Origin: Rhizobium sp.
GTDB taxonomy: Bacteria > Pseudomonadota > Alphaproteobacteria > Rhizobiales > Rhizobiaceae
Assembly (NCBI GenBank): GCA_002796995.1
Contig: PEKW01000005.1
Coordinates: forward strand, 576,892-640,891
Reading direction: 5' to 3'
DNA: 64,000 nt
This document shows, piece after piece, positions 37,446-46,419 of the stretch; the stretch's first letter is position 1; each line of letters starts with the position of its first letter. Below the pieces are notes generated by a model. The model searched no databases and was not told the DNA's origin. It was given only the letters and a program-made list of their open reading frames with translations. Both the position numbers and the translations under genes were made by a program.

Positions 37446-37480
37446 CTGCCGTCCCCTTTTACCGAAGGGGCGGCAGTTTT
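37446..37480 (+). terminator. terminator of ychF
   Basis: Arms CTGCCG-T-CCCCTT (37446-37458) and AAGGGG-CGGCAG (37465-37476) pair with one bulged T around a 6-nt loop, followed by TTTT. The convergent DUF2157 gene ends inside it. Confidence 0.82.
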
Positions 37481-38550
37481 GCCTGGAGCGACAGCGGAAG
37501 GGTCGAGACGACGCCGCGGCGAAACCACGGCCAGCCGACGCCGATGGTCAGCACCACGAGCCCGACGATCAGCAGGGTGACGAAGACATAGACGCCGACT
37601 TCCATCTCAGCCTTCTCGAACAGCTTGTAGATGGCAAAGCCGAGCGACAGCAGACCGGAAGTGACGAAGGCGCGGCGGTCGATGACCAGTCCGACACCCA
37701 TGAACATCGCGACGATCACCACCACGAGGAAGGCTTCGAGACTGCCCGCGCTCTCGGAAAAGACGGTGAACCCGGCGGCATCCCCGATGAAGACGAAGGA
37801 CAGCATGGCGTAGAGCAGAGCCGGCGCCGCACCGAGATGCATCCAGAATGCCACATCCGAATTGCGCGTCATTCGTGCCGGATCCTTGAAGTCGAAGCTG
37901 AGCGCCAGGGCAAACAGCGCCAGCGCCGCCGCCAGCAGGATGACCGAGGTCGCCGTGCGGTGATTGAGGATGAAGCTCGGATCACCGGTTGCCGCAATGA
38001 TGACGTTGAAGATCGCCACCAGTGCCACGCCGCAGGTGGTCATCAGCAACAGCGCCAGCGACAGCGGAACCCGGTAGCGCCAGTAGAAGGGCGCGAGCAG
38101 GACCGGGAAAGGCAGGACAAAGAGCAGCGCATAGACCGCCGGACTGATCCCCTCCCCGTCCGTATCGAGCACGAGGGCCGCAACGACGGCGATCCACTGC
38201 ACGAAAGCGACGGTCAGCGCGACAGCAGGCAAGGCCAGCCGCTGGCGGCGCACCAGCACTTCGGCAAGGATCAGGATCGCCGGCAGCACACCATAGACCG
38301 TGCTCACGCCCCAGATCCCGGCCAGCACGATGACGATGCCGATGGTGATCAGCACATCGTGGAAGCCGCGCACGAAACGCGGCGTCTCAGTATCGCCGAC
38401 CGGGCTTTCCGCTTCGGCCGCGTCCATGTCCGGCGGGATCGCTGCGCTGGTCTTGCGGGTAATGTAGGACTGCAACTGCTCGGCCTGGCTGGCGCTGATG
38501 ATACCTTCAGCGGCCGCACCGGCCAGAATGGCCTTGATATTGGGAACCAC
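37459..38550 (-). CDS. DUF2157 multi-pass membrane protein
   Basis: A protein of 363 residues. The first 50 residues are soluble (MVPNIKAILAGAAAEGIISA, a helix typical of DUF2157 starts), followed by a short Pro/Glu-rich linker and about ten transmembrane segments (from about residue 55). I chose a GTG start at 38550, with AAGGAC upstream, because the family N-terminus begins here; a longer frame to 38658 has no similarity. Function unknown. Its stop lies within the ychF terminator region. Confidence 0.75.
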   Translation of the reverse strand: MVPNIKAILAGAAAEGIISASQAEQLQSYITRKTSAAIPPDMDAAEAESPVGDTETPRFVRGFHDVLITIGIVIVLAGIWGVSTVYGVLPAILILAEVLVRRQRLALPAVALTVAFVQWIAVVAALVLDTDGEGISPAVYALLFVLPFPVLLAPFYWRYRVPLSLALLLMTTCGVALVAIFNVIIAATGDPSFILNHRTATSVILLAAALALFALALSFDFKDPARMTRNSDVAFWMHLGAAPALLYAMLSFVFIGDAAGFTVFSESAGSLEAFLVVVIVAMFMGVGLVIDRRAFVTSGLLSLGFAIYKLFEKAEMEVGVYVFVTLLIVGLVVLTIGVGWPWFRRGVVSTLPLSLQAKLPPLR

Positions 38551-38694
38551 GAAACCGTCCTTCGGTGAATTCTGTGATGCCCTAGATACAGAGCCGCCGA
38601 CCGACAGGCCAGAGCCAGGCGACCGAATTTCCGGTTTGCTCGCGACCAACGCTCGCATGCGATCGCGCCGGATCTGCCATCGTCGAATGGAGAA

Positions 38695-38723
38695 GGACCC
38701 GCCGGCAGCCGGCCGGCGGGTCC
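38695..38723 (-). terminator. strong stem-loop after the DUF2892 gene
   Basis: Perfect 11-bp arms GGACCCGCCGG (38695-38705) and CCGGCGGGTCC (38713-38723), 7-nt loop, 28 bp beyond the stop codon. There is no clear U-run on the minus strand. Confidence 0.55.
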
Positions 38724-38751
38724 CCTGATCGCAACGAGAGTGATCCCAGGA

Positions 38752-38958
38752 TCAGACCTTCTTCATCGGGCAGGTCGAGATGCCGAGGATCGAATAGAGT
38801 GGGCAGGTCGAAAGAAGCCCGGTCAGCAGCGGCACGATGCCGAGGAGAGCGAGATAGCGCCACGAGGCATCGGGGTAGATGAAGAACAGCGACAGCACGA
38901 CGAGACCGACGACGATGCGCAGGATACGGTCGATCGATCCGACATTCTTGGCGAACAT
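38752..38958 (-). CDS. DUF2892 small membrane protein
   Basis: A protein of 68 residues: N-terminal MFAKNVGSIDRILRIVVG, two transmembrane segments (about 13-29 and 36-52) and two copies of S-T-C-P (S-T-C-P-L-Y-S-I-L-G-I-S-T-C-P). This is the DUF2892 family, also found as the membrane part of the sulfurtransferase YgaP. Genes of this family often sit beside Crp/Fnr or ArsR regulators and sulfur-handling enzymes. Here a Crp/Fnr gene lies upstream on the same strand. Function unknown. Confidence 0.85.
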   Translation of the reverse strand: MFAKNVGSIDRILRIVVGLVVLSLFFIYPDASWRYLALLGIVPLLTGLLSTCPLYSILGISTCPMKKV

Positions 38959-39035
38959 GGCAATTTCCTTTCGGGGCTGGGCATCTTGCACAGGACGTCA
39001 CTATAGCGCCCGGCGACGATGCGTCGGTGACTAAG

Positions 39036-39698
39036 TCACGCTTTCGACGACTTGGCCATGCGGGCAAGTTCGGCGGCGTCCAGCACGCGGATCAGACCGC
39101 GCTCGTTGGCGATGACGCCTTTCGAGCCCAGCGCTTCGAGCCGCCGTGACACCACCTCGCGGGCCGAACCGATCATCACGGCCAGTTCCTGATGCGTCAC
39201 CTCGATCACGTCGTGGCCCGCGGCCCTCTCGACCAGCGCATGGGCGAGCCGCTGCTCGACCTTGACGAAGGCGACCTGCTCCAGCACGAACATCAGGTCG
39301 TTGAGGCGCGCGGCGAAGGCGCGGAACACGAAGGCACGAAAGGTGGCCGACGTCGCCATCAGCGTCTCGAACACGGCCTGCGGCACCATCACCGCGACAA
39401 GATCGGTCTCGGCGATCGCCTCCCCCGTATAGACGGCGCCTCCGAGCACGCCGAGCGTGGTCTGCACGCAGGTCTCGCCGGGCGTCACGGCGTAGAGCAG
39501 AAGTTCGCGCCCGCTCCGCCCGGTCAGGTAGACACCGATGCGCCCGGACACGAGGATGACGAAGGCCTCGGCCTGGTCACCCGGACGAAACAGCGTTGTG
39601 CGATCGGGAATGTGCTGCGGCCGCAATCCCTCGAGGTGGCCCAGCGCCTCGCGGTCGAGTTCCGAAAGGAACGACGCCTGTTCGATCCATCCCGCCAT
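39036..39698 (-). CDS. Crp/Fnr-family transcriptional regulator
   Basis: A regulator of 220 residues: cyclic-nucleotide-type sensor domain (about 10-120, with FRPGDQAEAFVILVSGRIGVYL), dimer helix (about 125-150) and a helix-turn-helix with LAVMIGSAREVVSRRLEALG (about 176-195). No FNR-type cysteine cluster is present; only one cysteine is seen, in G-E-T-C-V-Q-T-T near residue 75. The R-E-V-V-S-R-R recognition helix predicts a Crp/Fnr-like dyad site. The ATG at 39698 follows AAGGAG. It lies 78 bp upstream of the DUF2892 gene, a probable target. Effector unknown. Confidence 0.9.
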   Translation of the reverse strand: MAGWIEQASFLSELDREALGHLEGLRPQHIPDRTTLFRPGDQAEAFVILVSGRIGVYLTGRSGRELLLYAVTPGETCVQTTLGVLGGAVYTGEAIAETDLVAVMVPQAVFETLMATSATFRAFVFRAFAARLNDLMFVLEQVAFVKVEQRLAHALVERAAGHDVIEVTHQELAVMIGSAREVVSRRLEALGSKGVIANERGLIRVLDAAELARMAKSSKA

Positions 39699-39765
39699 CG
39701 GCACTCCTTGTAATTGCAGGTCGAGGCGGCCATTCTGCACAGAAACGCCCACAAGGAAACGTCGC

Positions 39766-40233
39766 ATGCCATCCCCGAAACTGCATTTCGAAGACTTCCA
39801 TATCGGAAGGGTGTTCGAGCTTGGACCGAAGACCGTCGATGCCGCCGAAATTATTGAATTCGCAACCGAATTCGATCCCCAACCGATGCATCTGTCGGAA
39901 CAGGCCGGCAAGGCCAGCATCCTCGGCGGGCTCAGCGCATCCGGCTGGCACACCAGCAGCATGTTCATGCGGATGATGATCGATTCCTACCTGCTTTCGT
40001 CCGTGTCGGAGGGAGCGCCCGGCATCGACGTGATGGAGTGGAAGAAGCCGGTTCTCGCCGGCGACACGCTCAAGGGCCGCTCGACGGTCACGGCCGCGCG
40101 CACCATGCGCTCTCGTCCGCATATCGGCATCGTCACCTTCAGCCATGAGCTGGAAAACCAGCGCGGCGAGACGGTGCTGCGCTCTGAAAACGCCATCATG
40201 TTCCGCATCCGCGGCGAGGAGAATGCCGCGTGA
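39766..40233 (+). CDS. MaoC-family dehydratase, first of a pair
   Basis: A hot-dog-fold protein of 155 residues. Seen: TEFDPQPMHLSEQAGKASILGG, the hydratase motif with D and H, followed by SGWHTSSMFMRMMID. MaoC proteins hydrate enoyl-CoA thioesters. Start ATG 39766 after AAGGAAA. The next gene overlaps by 4 nt (GTGA) and encodes a similar protein, so the two may form a heterodimer. Confidence 0.88.
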   Translation: MPSPKLHFEDFHIGRVFELGPKTVDAAEIIEFATEFDPQPMHLSEQAGKASILGGLSASGWHTSSMFMRMMIDSYLLSSVSEGAPGIDVMEWKKPVLAGDTLKGRSTVTAARTMRSRPHIGIVTFSHELENQRGETVLRSENAIMFRIRGEENAA

Positions 40234-40697
40234 AGATGACCGAACTCTACCCCGCCGGCCACAAGGTCGAGACCGGCTCGAAGCTCTTCACCGCCGAGGA
40301 CATCATTCGCTTCGCGAAAAAATTCGACCCGCAACCCTTTCACACGGACCCGGAGGCGGCGAAATCCTACGTCTTCGGCGCGCTCTGCGCCTCGGGCTGG
40401 CACACCTGCGCCGGCTGGATGCGCTGCTTCATCGACTTCTGGAGCGCCGAGACGAAGCGCCTGAAAGCCGAAGGCATCGCACCGCCCAAACTCGGTCCCT
40501 CGCCGGGCTTCGAGCAACTGCAGTGGCTGAAGCCGGTCTATGCCAGCGACACGATTACCTATAGCCTGACCAGCCTGGAAAGCCGGCCGCTGGCTTCGCG
40601 CCCCGGCCTGATCCTCAACATCGGCCTTGGCGAAGGGGTCAACCAGAACGGGGAGACGGTCCTGCGCTTCAGGACCAAGATCCTTGAATTCGAATAG
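40230..40697 (+). CDS. MaoC-family dehydratase, second of a pair
   Basis: A hot-dog-fold protein of 155 residues starting with GTG inside the end of the first maoC gene. It has FAKKFDPQPFHTDPEAAKSY and F-G-A-L-C-A-S-G-W-H-T, the same catalytic D/H segment as its neighbour, plus a longer middle loop with P-P-K-L-G-P-S-P-G-F-E. Same fold and length suggest gene duplication. Glutathione peroxidase follows by 12 bp. Confidence 0.88.
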   Translation: MKMTELYPAGHKVETGSKLFTAEDIIRFAKKFDPQPFHTDPEAAKSYVFGALCASGWHTCAGWMRCFIDFWSAETKRLKAEGIAPPKLGPSPGFEQLQWLKPVYASDTITYSLTSLESRPLASRPGLILNIGLGEGVNQNGETVLRFRTKILEFE

Positions 40698-40709
40698 GAG
40701 AAGAGCCCC

Positions 40710-41189
40710 ATGAACCTGCACGATTTCCACGCCGTCGACATCGACGGCAAGGACCGCCCGCTCAAGGACTTCGCCGGCAAGCTGGTTCTGGTCGTCAACA
40801 CGGCGAGCGCCTGCGGCCATACCCCGCAATATGCCGGCCTGCAGCGCCTGCAGGAGACCTTCGCCGACGACCTCGTCGTCCTCGGCTTCCCCTGCAACCA
40901 GTTCGGCGGCCAGGAGCCGGGCAGCGAAGCGGAGATCAAGGCCTTCTGCGACATCAACTACAAGGTGGGCTTCCCGCTGTTTGCCAAGGTCGAGGTTAAT
41001 GGCGAAGGCGCCCATCCGCTGTTCAAATACCTGACGCATGAAGTGCCGGGCATCCTCGGAACGGAGGCGATCAAGTGGAACTTCACCAAGTTCCTGGTCG
41101 GCCGCGACGGCGTGCCGATCGCCCGCTACGCCCCGGGCACCAAACCGGAAGACATTGCCGGCGACATCCGCAAGGCGATCGGAGGCTGA
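40710..41189 (+). CDS. glutathione peroxidase (thiol peroxidase type)
   Basis: A thioredoxin-fold enzyme of 159 residues reducing peroxides. Seen: catalytic C35 in NTASACGHTPQYAGLQRLQE, Q and the second signature in VLGFPCNQFGGQEPG (with a second Cys), and W in I-K-W-N-F-T-K-F-L-V. The cysteine (not selenocysteine) form often uses thioredoxin rather than glutathione. Good ribosome site AGGAGAAG. In series with the maoC pair and followed by the AraC gene. Confidence 0.93.
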   Translation: MNLHDFHAVDIDGKDRPLKDFAGKLVLVVNTASACGHTPQYAGLQRLQETFADDLVVLGFPCNQFGGQEPGSEAEIKAFCDINYKVGFPLFAKVEVNGEGAHPLFKYLTHEVPGILGTEAIKWNFTKFLVGRDGVPIARYAPGTKPEDIAGDIRKAIGG

Positions 41190-41193
41190 GGCG

Positions 41194-42000
41194 GTGCGGG
41201 CGCGCACGAGCGAGTTTCGGCTGCTCCCGATCGGACACCCGGGGCTGTCCGCCGTCGTCGCCCGCTCGGCCCATACCTTCCCCCGCCACACCCACGACGA
41301 GTTCGGCATCGGCCTGATTGCCCGCGGCGGACAGATGTCCGCCTCCGGGCGCGGACAGGTGACGGCCGGCGCCGGCGACATCATCACCGTCAATCCCGGC
41401 GAAGTGCATGACGGCGAGCCCCTGCGCGGCGAGGCCCGCGAGTGGCACATGCTCTATCTTTCGCCGGAACGCATGCAGGAGGTCTCGCTCGGTTTCGAGC
41501 CGGCCGGCGCGTTCGAGTTCACCGCTCCGGTCTACCAGAACGGCGAACTGGCTCGGACCTTCGCGGCCGCCTTCAGCCGGCTGGCGGAGACCGATGTCGC
41601 TCAGCCGGAACTTGCCGCCGACGAGGCCTTGCTGAAGCTCTTCGCCTCATTGGTGAGACGGACGGATCGCCAGGCACCGGACCGCCTTCACACCGGCCTG
41701 CAACGCGCACGGGCGCGGCTCGATGACGACCCGGCCAGCAACCATTCGCTCGGCGGCCTCGCCGCCGAGGCGGGCCTCAGCCGCTTCCAGCTGCTCCGCG
41801 CCTTCGTTTCCTGGACCGGGCTGACGCCGCATGCCTATCTGATGCAGAGGCGGGCAAGCCATGCCCGAAACCTGATCGCAGCCGGCCACGGCCTCGCCGC
41901 CGCCGCGTTCCAAGCCGGCTACGCGGACCAGAGCCACATGACCCGCGACTTCCGCCGCCGCTATGGCCTGACCCCGTCCGCCTTCGCCGGCAGCCGCTGA
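41194..42000 (+). CDS. AraC-family regulator
   Basis: A protein of 268 residues: N-terminal cupin-like sensor domain (about 15-130, FPRHTHDEFGIGLIARGG and G-A-G-D-I-I-T-V-N-P-G-E-V-H-D) and two helix-turn-helix motifs (about 170-265), with LAAEAGLSRFQLLRAFVSWT and AAAFQAGYADQSHMTRDFRR. GTG start at 41194 follows GGAGG by eight bases, only 4 bp after the peroxidase stop. The LysE exporter gene lies 78 bp downstream, a common pairing, and is its likely target. Confidence 0.9.
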   Translation: MRARTSEFRLLPIGHPGLSAVVARSAHTFPRHTHDEFGIGLIARGGQMSASGRGQVTAGAGDIITVNPGEVHDGEPLRGEAREWHMLYLSPERMQEVSLGFEPAGAFEFTAPVYQNGELARTFAAAFSRLAETDVAQPELAADEALLKLFASLVRRTDRQAPDRLHTGLQRARARLDDDPASNHSLGGLAAEAGLSRFQLLRAFVSWTGLTPHAYLMQRRASHARNLIAAGHGLAAAAFQAGYADQSHMTRDFRRRYGLTPSAFAGSR

Positions 42001-42078
42001 CAGGCTGCAATTCCGTTCAAGACCGGTCCCCGCGGCGGCACTAGGCTGTCCCGGAACGCAATCCGAACGGAAGAGATC

Positions 42079-42690
42079 ATGCTGCTGGAATTCACCCTCA
42101 CCTCCCTGATCGTCATCGCCACCCCGGGCACCGGCGCGCTCTATACGATCGCCATGGGGCTCTCGCACGGCCGTGCCACCGCCCTCGTCGCAGCGCTCGG
42201 CTGCACGCTCGGCATCGTGCCGCACATCGCGGCCGCCATGCTCGGCCTGGCTGCGGTCCTGTCGACCAACGAGACCGCCTTCAACCTTTTGAAATTCGCC
42301 GGAGCGCTCTACCTGATCTGGATGGCGATCAGCGTCTGGCGCGATACCAGCCTGCTCACACCGTCCGCCGACGACAGGCCGCGGTCCGGCCACGAGATCG
42401 TCCGCCATGCGGTCCTGATCAACCTGCTCAATCCGAAACTGTCGATCTTCTTCCTGGCGCTGCTGCCGCAATTCGTGCACCCGGACGAGCCGAACGCGCT
42501 GCTGGCCATGAGCGGCTACAGCTTGGCCTTCATGCTGATGACACTCCTGGTCTTTGCCCTCTACGGCTGGTTCGCCGCCCTTGCCCGCGACCGCGTCCTG
42601 TCGAGCCGCGCGCTCACCAACGCCATCCGCCGGGTCTTTGCGGCAGGCTTCCTGATGCTCGGCGTGAGGCTCGCCCTCGCCGAGCGCTGA
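42079..42690 (+). CDS. LysE/RhtB-family amino-acid exporter
   Basis: An inner-membrane protein of 203 residues with six transmembrane segments. Seen: the family start LLEFTLTSLIVIATPGTGAL (ATPG motif), GLSHGRATALVAALGCTLG, FAGALYLIWMAI and F-N-L-L-N-P-K-type segment (here L-I-N-L-L-N-P-K-L-S-I-F-F-L-A). It exports amino acids or related compounds; substrate not known. Probably regulated by the AraC protein upstream. Confidence 0.9.
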   Translation: MLLEFTLTSLIVIATPGTGALYTIAMGLSHGRATALVAALGCTLGIVPHIAAAMLGLAAVLSTNETAFNLLKFAGALYLIWMAISVWRDTSLLTPSADDRPRSGHEIVRHAVLINLLNPKLSIFFLALLPQFVHPDEPNALLAMSGYSLAFMLMTLLVFALYGWFAALARDRVLSSRALTNAIRRVFAAGFLMLGVRLALAER

Positions 42691-42701
42691 CAAGCCAGGC
42701 C

Positions 42702-43244
42702 TCAGTGGCCGGAGAATTCGACCAGCGTGCGCACCTCGACGCCCAGCGCCTCGAGCTTCTGGCGGCCGCCGAGATCGGGCAGATCGATGACGAAGCAGGC
42801 CGAGACCACGTCGGCGCCGAGCTTGCGCAGCAGCTGCACTGCGCCGACCGCCGTGCCGCCCGTGGCGATCAGGTCGTCGCACAGGATCACCTTCTCGCCC
42901 GGCTCGACGGCATCGATATGCATCTCCATCTCGTCGACCCCGTATTCCAGGCTATAGGCGATGCTGACCGTCTCATGCGGCAGCTTGCCCTTCTTGCGGA
43001 TCGGCACGAACCCGGCCGAGAGCTGATGGGCGAGCGCGCCCCCGAGGATGAAGCCGCGCGCCTCCATGCCCGCCACCTTGCCGACCTTCAGGCCGGCATA
43101 GGGCTGCACCAGTTCGTCGACGGCACGGCGGAAGGCGCGCGGATTACCGAGCAGCGTGGTGATGTCGCGGAAGATGATGCCCGGCTTCGGATAATCGGGG
43201 ATGGAGCGGATCGAGGAAGCGAGCTCCAGCGCAAAATTGCTCAT
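42702..43244 (-). CDS. apt: adenine phosphoribosyltransferase
   Basis: A cytoplasmic purine-salvage enzyme of 180 residues converting adenine and PRPP to AMP. Seen: [36 protein letters not shown], the flexible loop and the PRPP loop [20 protein letters not shown]. Start ATG 43244 ([20 protein letters not shown]). It is on the same strand as petABC but separated from petC by a terminator. Confidence 0.96.
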   Translation of the reverse strand: MSNFALELASSIRSIPDYPKPGIIFRDITTLLGNPRAFRRAVDELVQPYAGLKVGKVAGMEARGFILGGALAHQLSAGFVPIRKKGKLPHETVSIAYSLEYGVDEMEMHIDAVEPGEKVILCDDLIATGGTAVGAVQLLRKLGADVVSACFVIDLPDLGGRQKLEALGVEVRTLVEFSGH

Positions 43245-43314
43245 GTTGGGTCCATTGTCTGGTCGGTGGGGAGGATGACGCCGGACACTATCAATTCGGC
43301 AAATCCAGACCAAC

Positions 43315-43342
43315 AAAAAAGGCGACCCGAAGGCCGCCTTTT
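43315..43342 (-). terminator. terminator of the petABC operon
   Basis: Arms AAAAGGCG (43317-43324) and CGCCTTTT (43335-43342), with two further base pairs inside and a 4-nt loop; the minus strand ends in a six-T run (43315-43320). It lies 27 bp after the petC stop. Confidence 0.85.
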
Positions 43343-43368
43343 CCGTTCAGACCCCGAAACCCGAAGGC

Positions 43369-44247
43369 TCAGTGTTCCTTGTTGGCATAGACCGACTTCT
43401 TCGTCAGGTAGACGAGCGCGGTGAAGATCGCCAGGAACACCATGACCATGAAGCCGGTGCGCTTGCGCTCTTCGAGATGCGGCTCGGCAGCCCACATCAG
43501 GAAGGCCGAGATGTCCTGGGCATACTGGTCGAGCGTCTGCGGCGTGCCGTCGTCATAGGTGACCTGGTCGTCGGCGATCGGCGGCGCCATGGCGAGCGCG
43601 GCAGCGCCGGCGAAATACGGGTTGAAATACGTGCCTTCGGCGACGGTGACGCCTTCCGGCGGCTCCTGGTAACCGGTCAGCAGCGAGTAGATATAATCCG
43701 GGCCACCTTCCTGGTACTGCGTGAAGATGTCGAAGACGAAGGTCGGAAAGCCGCGCTCGACGCCGCGTGCCTTGGCCAGCAGCGACATGTCCGGCGGAGC
43801 CGCACCGCCATTGGCAGCCGCAGCGGCTTCGTCGTTCGGGAACGGCGACGGGAAGTAATCGGACGGAACGGCCTTGCGGGTGAACATTTCACCGTCGCCG
43901 TTCGGGCCGTCCTGCACTTCATACTCGGCGGCGAAGGCCTTGACCTGTTCCTCGGAGTAGCCGAGCTCTTCCAGGGTGCGGAAGGGCACGAGCTTCATCG
44001 AGTGACAGGCCGAGCAGACTTCCTTGTAGATCTTCAGGCCGCGCTGCAGCTGCGCCTTGTCGTACTTGCCGAACGGACCGGCAAACGACCAGCCGAGATT
44101 GTGCGGCTTGAGGATCGGATAGTGGCTGGCAGCCGCGGCATGTTCGACGGCAGCCGCCAGGTCATGGCCTTCTTCCGCAGCCGATGCGCTGGAAACGAAA
44201 CCAGCCATGGCGGCGATCAGCGCGATGCTTGTAACAAGCTTTTTCAT
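43369..44247 (-). CDS. petC: cytochrome c1 of the bc1 complex
   Basis: A protein of 292 residues anchored to the inner membrane. Seen: signal peptide (1-23), the heme-binding motif CSACH (about 79-83) after Y-K-E-V, the methionine ligand region AAALAMAPPIADDQV, and a C-terminal transmembrane anchor (about 265-285, TGFMVMVFLAIFTALVYL). With cytochrome b and the Rieske protein it forms the ubiquinol:cytochrome c reductase. Start at ATG 44247 so that the signal peptide begins MKKLVTS. Last gene of the operon. Confidence 0.95.
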   Translation of the reverse strand: MKKLVTSIALIAAMAGFVSSASAAEEGHDLAAAVEHAAAASHYPILKPHNLGWSFAGPFGKYDKAQLQRGLKIYKEVCSACHSMKLVPFRTLEELGYSEEQVKAFAAEYEVQDGPNGDGEMFTRKAVPSDYFPSPFPNDEAAAAANGGAAPPDMSLLAKARGVERGFPTFVFDIFTQYQEGGPDYIYSLLTGYQEPPEGVTVAEGTYFNPYFAGAAALAMAPPIADDQVTYDDGTPQTLDQYAQDISAFLMWAAEPHLEERKRTGFMVMVFLAIFTALVYLTKKSVYANKEH

Positions 44248-44271
44248 GTTGTTGATCCCTCTCTCGCGCAC

Positions 44272-45540
44272 TCAGGCCTGGGTCGCGGCAGATTTGCCGC
44301 TCTTTTCGAGAACTGCCTCGGTGATCGAGTTCGGAATGCGGCGCGGGGTTTCGAAGAGACCCAGAAGCGGCATGATCACCAGGAAGAAGCCGAAGTAGTA
44401 GGCCGTACCAATCTGCGACAGGATGACGTACAGGCCTTCAGCCGGGCGCGAGCCGAGCCAGCCGAGCATGATGGCGTTGGCCACGAAGATCCAGAAGAAC
44501 AGCTTGTACCACGGGCGGTAGACGGCCGAGCGAACCTTCGACGTGTCGAGCCAGGGCAGGAAGAACAGCACGAGGATCGCGCCGAACATGACGAGCACGC
44601 CGCCGAGCTTGGAGTCGATGAACAGCACGTTGAAGGTGATCGCGCGCAGCATCGCGTAGAACGGCAGGTAGTACCATTCCGGAACGATGTGGGCCGGCGT
44701 CTTCAGCGGGTTGGCCATCGTATAGTTGTCGGGGTGGCCGAGATAGTTCGGCATGTAGAAGATGAACCAGGCGAAGACGATCAGGAAGACCGATACGCCG
44801 AAGGCATCCTTGAGCGTCGCGTAAGGCGTGAACGGAACGGTGTCCGTCTTCGACTTGACTTCGACGCCGGTCGGGTTGGTCTGGCCGGTGACGTGCAGCG
44901 CCCAGACGTGCAGGACGACGACGCCGGCGATCATGAACGGCAGCAGGTAGTGCAGCGCGAAGAAGCGGTTCAGCGTCGGCTGGTCGACGGCGAAGCCGCC
45001 GAGCAGGAACTGCTGGATCCACTCGCCGACCAGCGGGAAGGCGGTGAAGAAGCCGGTGATGACGGTCGCGCCCCAGAAGGACATCTGACCCCAGGGCAGA
45101 ACATAGCCCATGAAGCCGGTCGCCATCATCAGGAGGTAGATGACCACGCCGAGGATCCAGAGGATTTCGCGCGGTGCCTTGTACGAGCCGTAGTAGAGAC
45201 CACGGGCGATATGCAGGTAGACGGCGATGAAGAAGAAGGATGCGCCGTTGGCATGCATGTAGCGCAAGAGCCAGCCGTGGTTGACGTCGCGCATGATCTT
45301 CTCGACCGAGAAGAACGCGATGCTGGTGTCGGCGGCATAGTGCATGGCCAGAACGACGCCGGTCAGGATCTGCACGATCAGCATCACCGACAGCATGGCG
45401 CCGAAGGTATAGGCGTAGTTCAGGTTGCGGGGAACCGGATAGGCCACGAAGCTGTCGTAGATCATGCGCGGCAGCGGCAGCCGCGCGTCGATCCACTTCT
45501 CAAGGCCGGTCGACGGCTGGTAACTGGAATGATCACTCAT
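44272..45540 (-). CDS. petB: cytochrome b of the bc1 complex
   Basis: A protein of 422 residues with eight or more transmembrane segments. Seen: the paired heme ligands, including H in [20 protein letters not shown], the quinol-site loop [20 protein letters not shown], and the P-E-W-Y motif ([16 protein letters not shown]). The reading frame is full-length. Between petA and petC, 14 bp after petA. Confidence 0.97.
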   Translation of the reverse strand: MSDHSSYQPSTGLEKWIDARLPLPRMIYDSFVAYPVPRNLNYAYTFGAMLSVMLIVQILTGVVLAMHYAADTSIAFFSVEKIMRDVNHGWLLRYMHANGASFFFIAVYLHIARGLYYGSYKAPREILWILGVVIYLLMMATGFMGYVLPWGQMSFWGATVITGFFTAFPLVGEWIQQFLLGGFAVDQPTLNRFFALHYLLPFMIAGVVVLHVWALHVTGQTNPTGVEVKSKTDTVPFTPYATLKDAFGVSVFLIVFAWFIFYMPNYLGHPDNYTMANPLKTPAHIVPEWYYLPFYAMLRAITFNVLFIDSKLGGVLVMFGAILVLFFLPWLDTSKVRSAVYRPWYKLFFWIFVANAIMLGWLGSRPAEGLYVILSQIGTAYYFGFFLVIMPLLGLFETPRRIPNSITEAVLEKSGKSAATQA

Positions 45541-45554
45541 ATTTCTGAATCCCC

Positions 45555-46133
45555 TCAGCCGATCTTGATCACAGTATCGGAAACGAATGCAAATGTCGGA
45601 ACGGGCAGGTTCTGCGGCGCCGGACCTTTGCGGATACGGCCAGCGGTGTCGTAGTGCGAGCCGTGGCAGGGACAGAACCAGCCACCGAAGTCACCGGCCT
45701 GACCGAGCGGCACGCAGCCGAGATGGGTGCAGACGCCGATCATCACCAGCCAGTTTTCCTTGCCTTCGCCGGCCGAGCGGGCGAGGTCCGTCGCTTCGGC
45801 TGCGGCATCGCCGTTGGCGTTGCGGGCGACCGGATCCTTGAGGTCGGCGAGCGCGACAGCCTTGGCCTCTTCGACTTCCTTGTCGGTGCGGTTGCGGATG
45901 AACACCGGCTTGCCGCGCCACTTGACCGTCAGCGACATGCCGGGCTCGAGTGCTGCGACATCCACTTCGATCGCGCCGAGGGCGAGCGTGGAGGCGTCGG
46001 GGCGCATCTGGTCGATGAACGGCCAGGCAACCGCAACGGCGCCGACCGCACCGGCCATGCCCGTGGTCAGGTAAAGGAAGTCGCGGCGAGTAGGCTCGCC
46101 CAAGGTTTCGCTATTCATCTCGTGCTCGCTCAC
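45555..46133 (-). CDS. petA: Rieske iron-sulfur protein of the bc1 complex
   Basis: A protein of 192 residues. Seen: twin-arginine signal [19 protein letters not shown], which stays as the membrane anchor; then the 2Fe-2S boxes CTHLGC and CPCHGSHYD (about 130-155) with [10 protein letters not shown] at the end. I take the GTG at 46133, giving [10 protein letters not shown], over ATG 46118; both are possible. First gene of petABC. The upstream 286-bp region is shared with the divergent EEP gene. Confidence 0.95.
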   Translation of the reverse strand: MSEHEMNSETLGEPTRRDFLYLTTGMAGAVGAVAVAWPFIDQMRPDASTLALGAIEVDVAALEPGMSLTVKWRGKPVFIRNRTDKEVEEAKAVALADLKDPVARNANGDAAAEATDLARSAGEGKENWLVMIGVCTHLGCVPLGQAGDFGGWFCPCHGSHYDTAGRIRKGPAPQNLPVPTFAFVSDTVIKIG

Positions 46134-46419
46134 GGTCAAACCATCCTCTTCGCAAATTCTGCGACACACCGCATTGCCAGGCGACGGCGAATCCGCGCGC
46201 GGACACGATTGCGCCACAGATTCCCCGCCAATTTGGCGCGTTCTAAGCTTGATATCGGATTATGTCCAGTCTTCACAGGGGGATGGGGGCACAATGTCGC
46301 GGATTTATTCACGCCTCTCTGCGCGTTGTTCGGACCGTCGGCGGGCATGTTGCAATGCGGTGTAAATTGCGGCATGGTCGCGCCTTTCAGACCCCGTCCG
46401 GGCCCACGGATTTGCACCT

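Noticed and set aside
43372..45654. 760-codon open frame on the plus strand
   Set aside because: Lies opposite petB and petC and part of petA, which are unmistakable; no family motifs in the frame.
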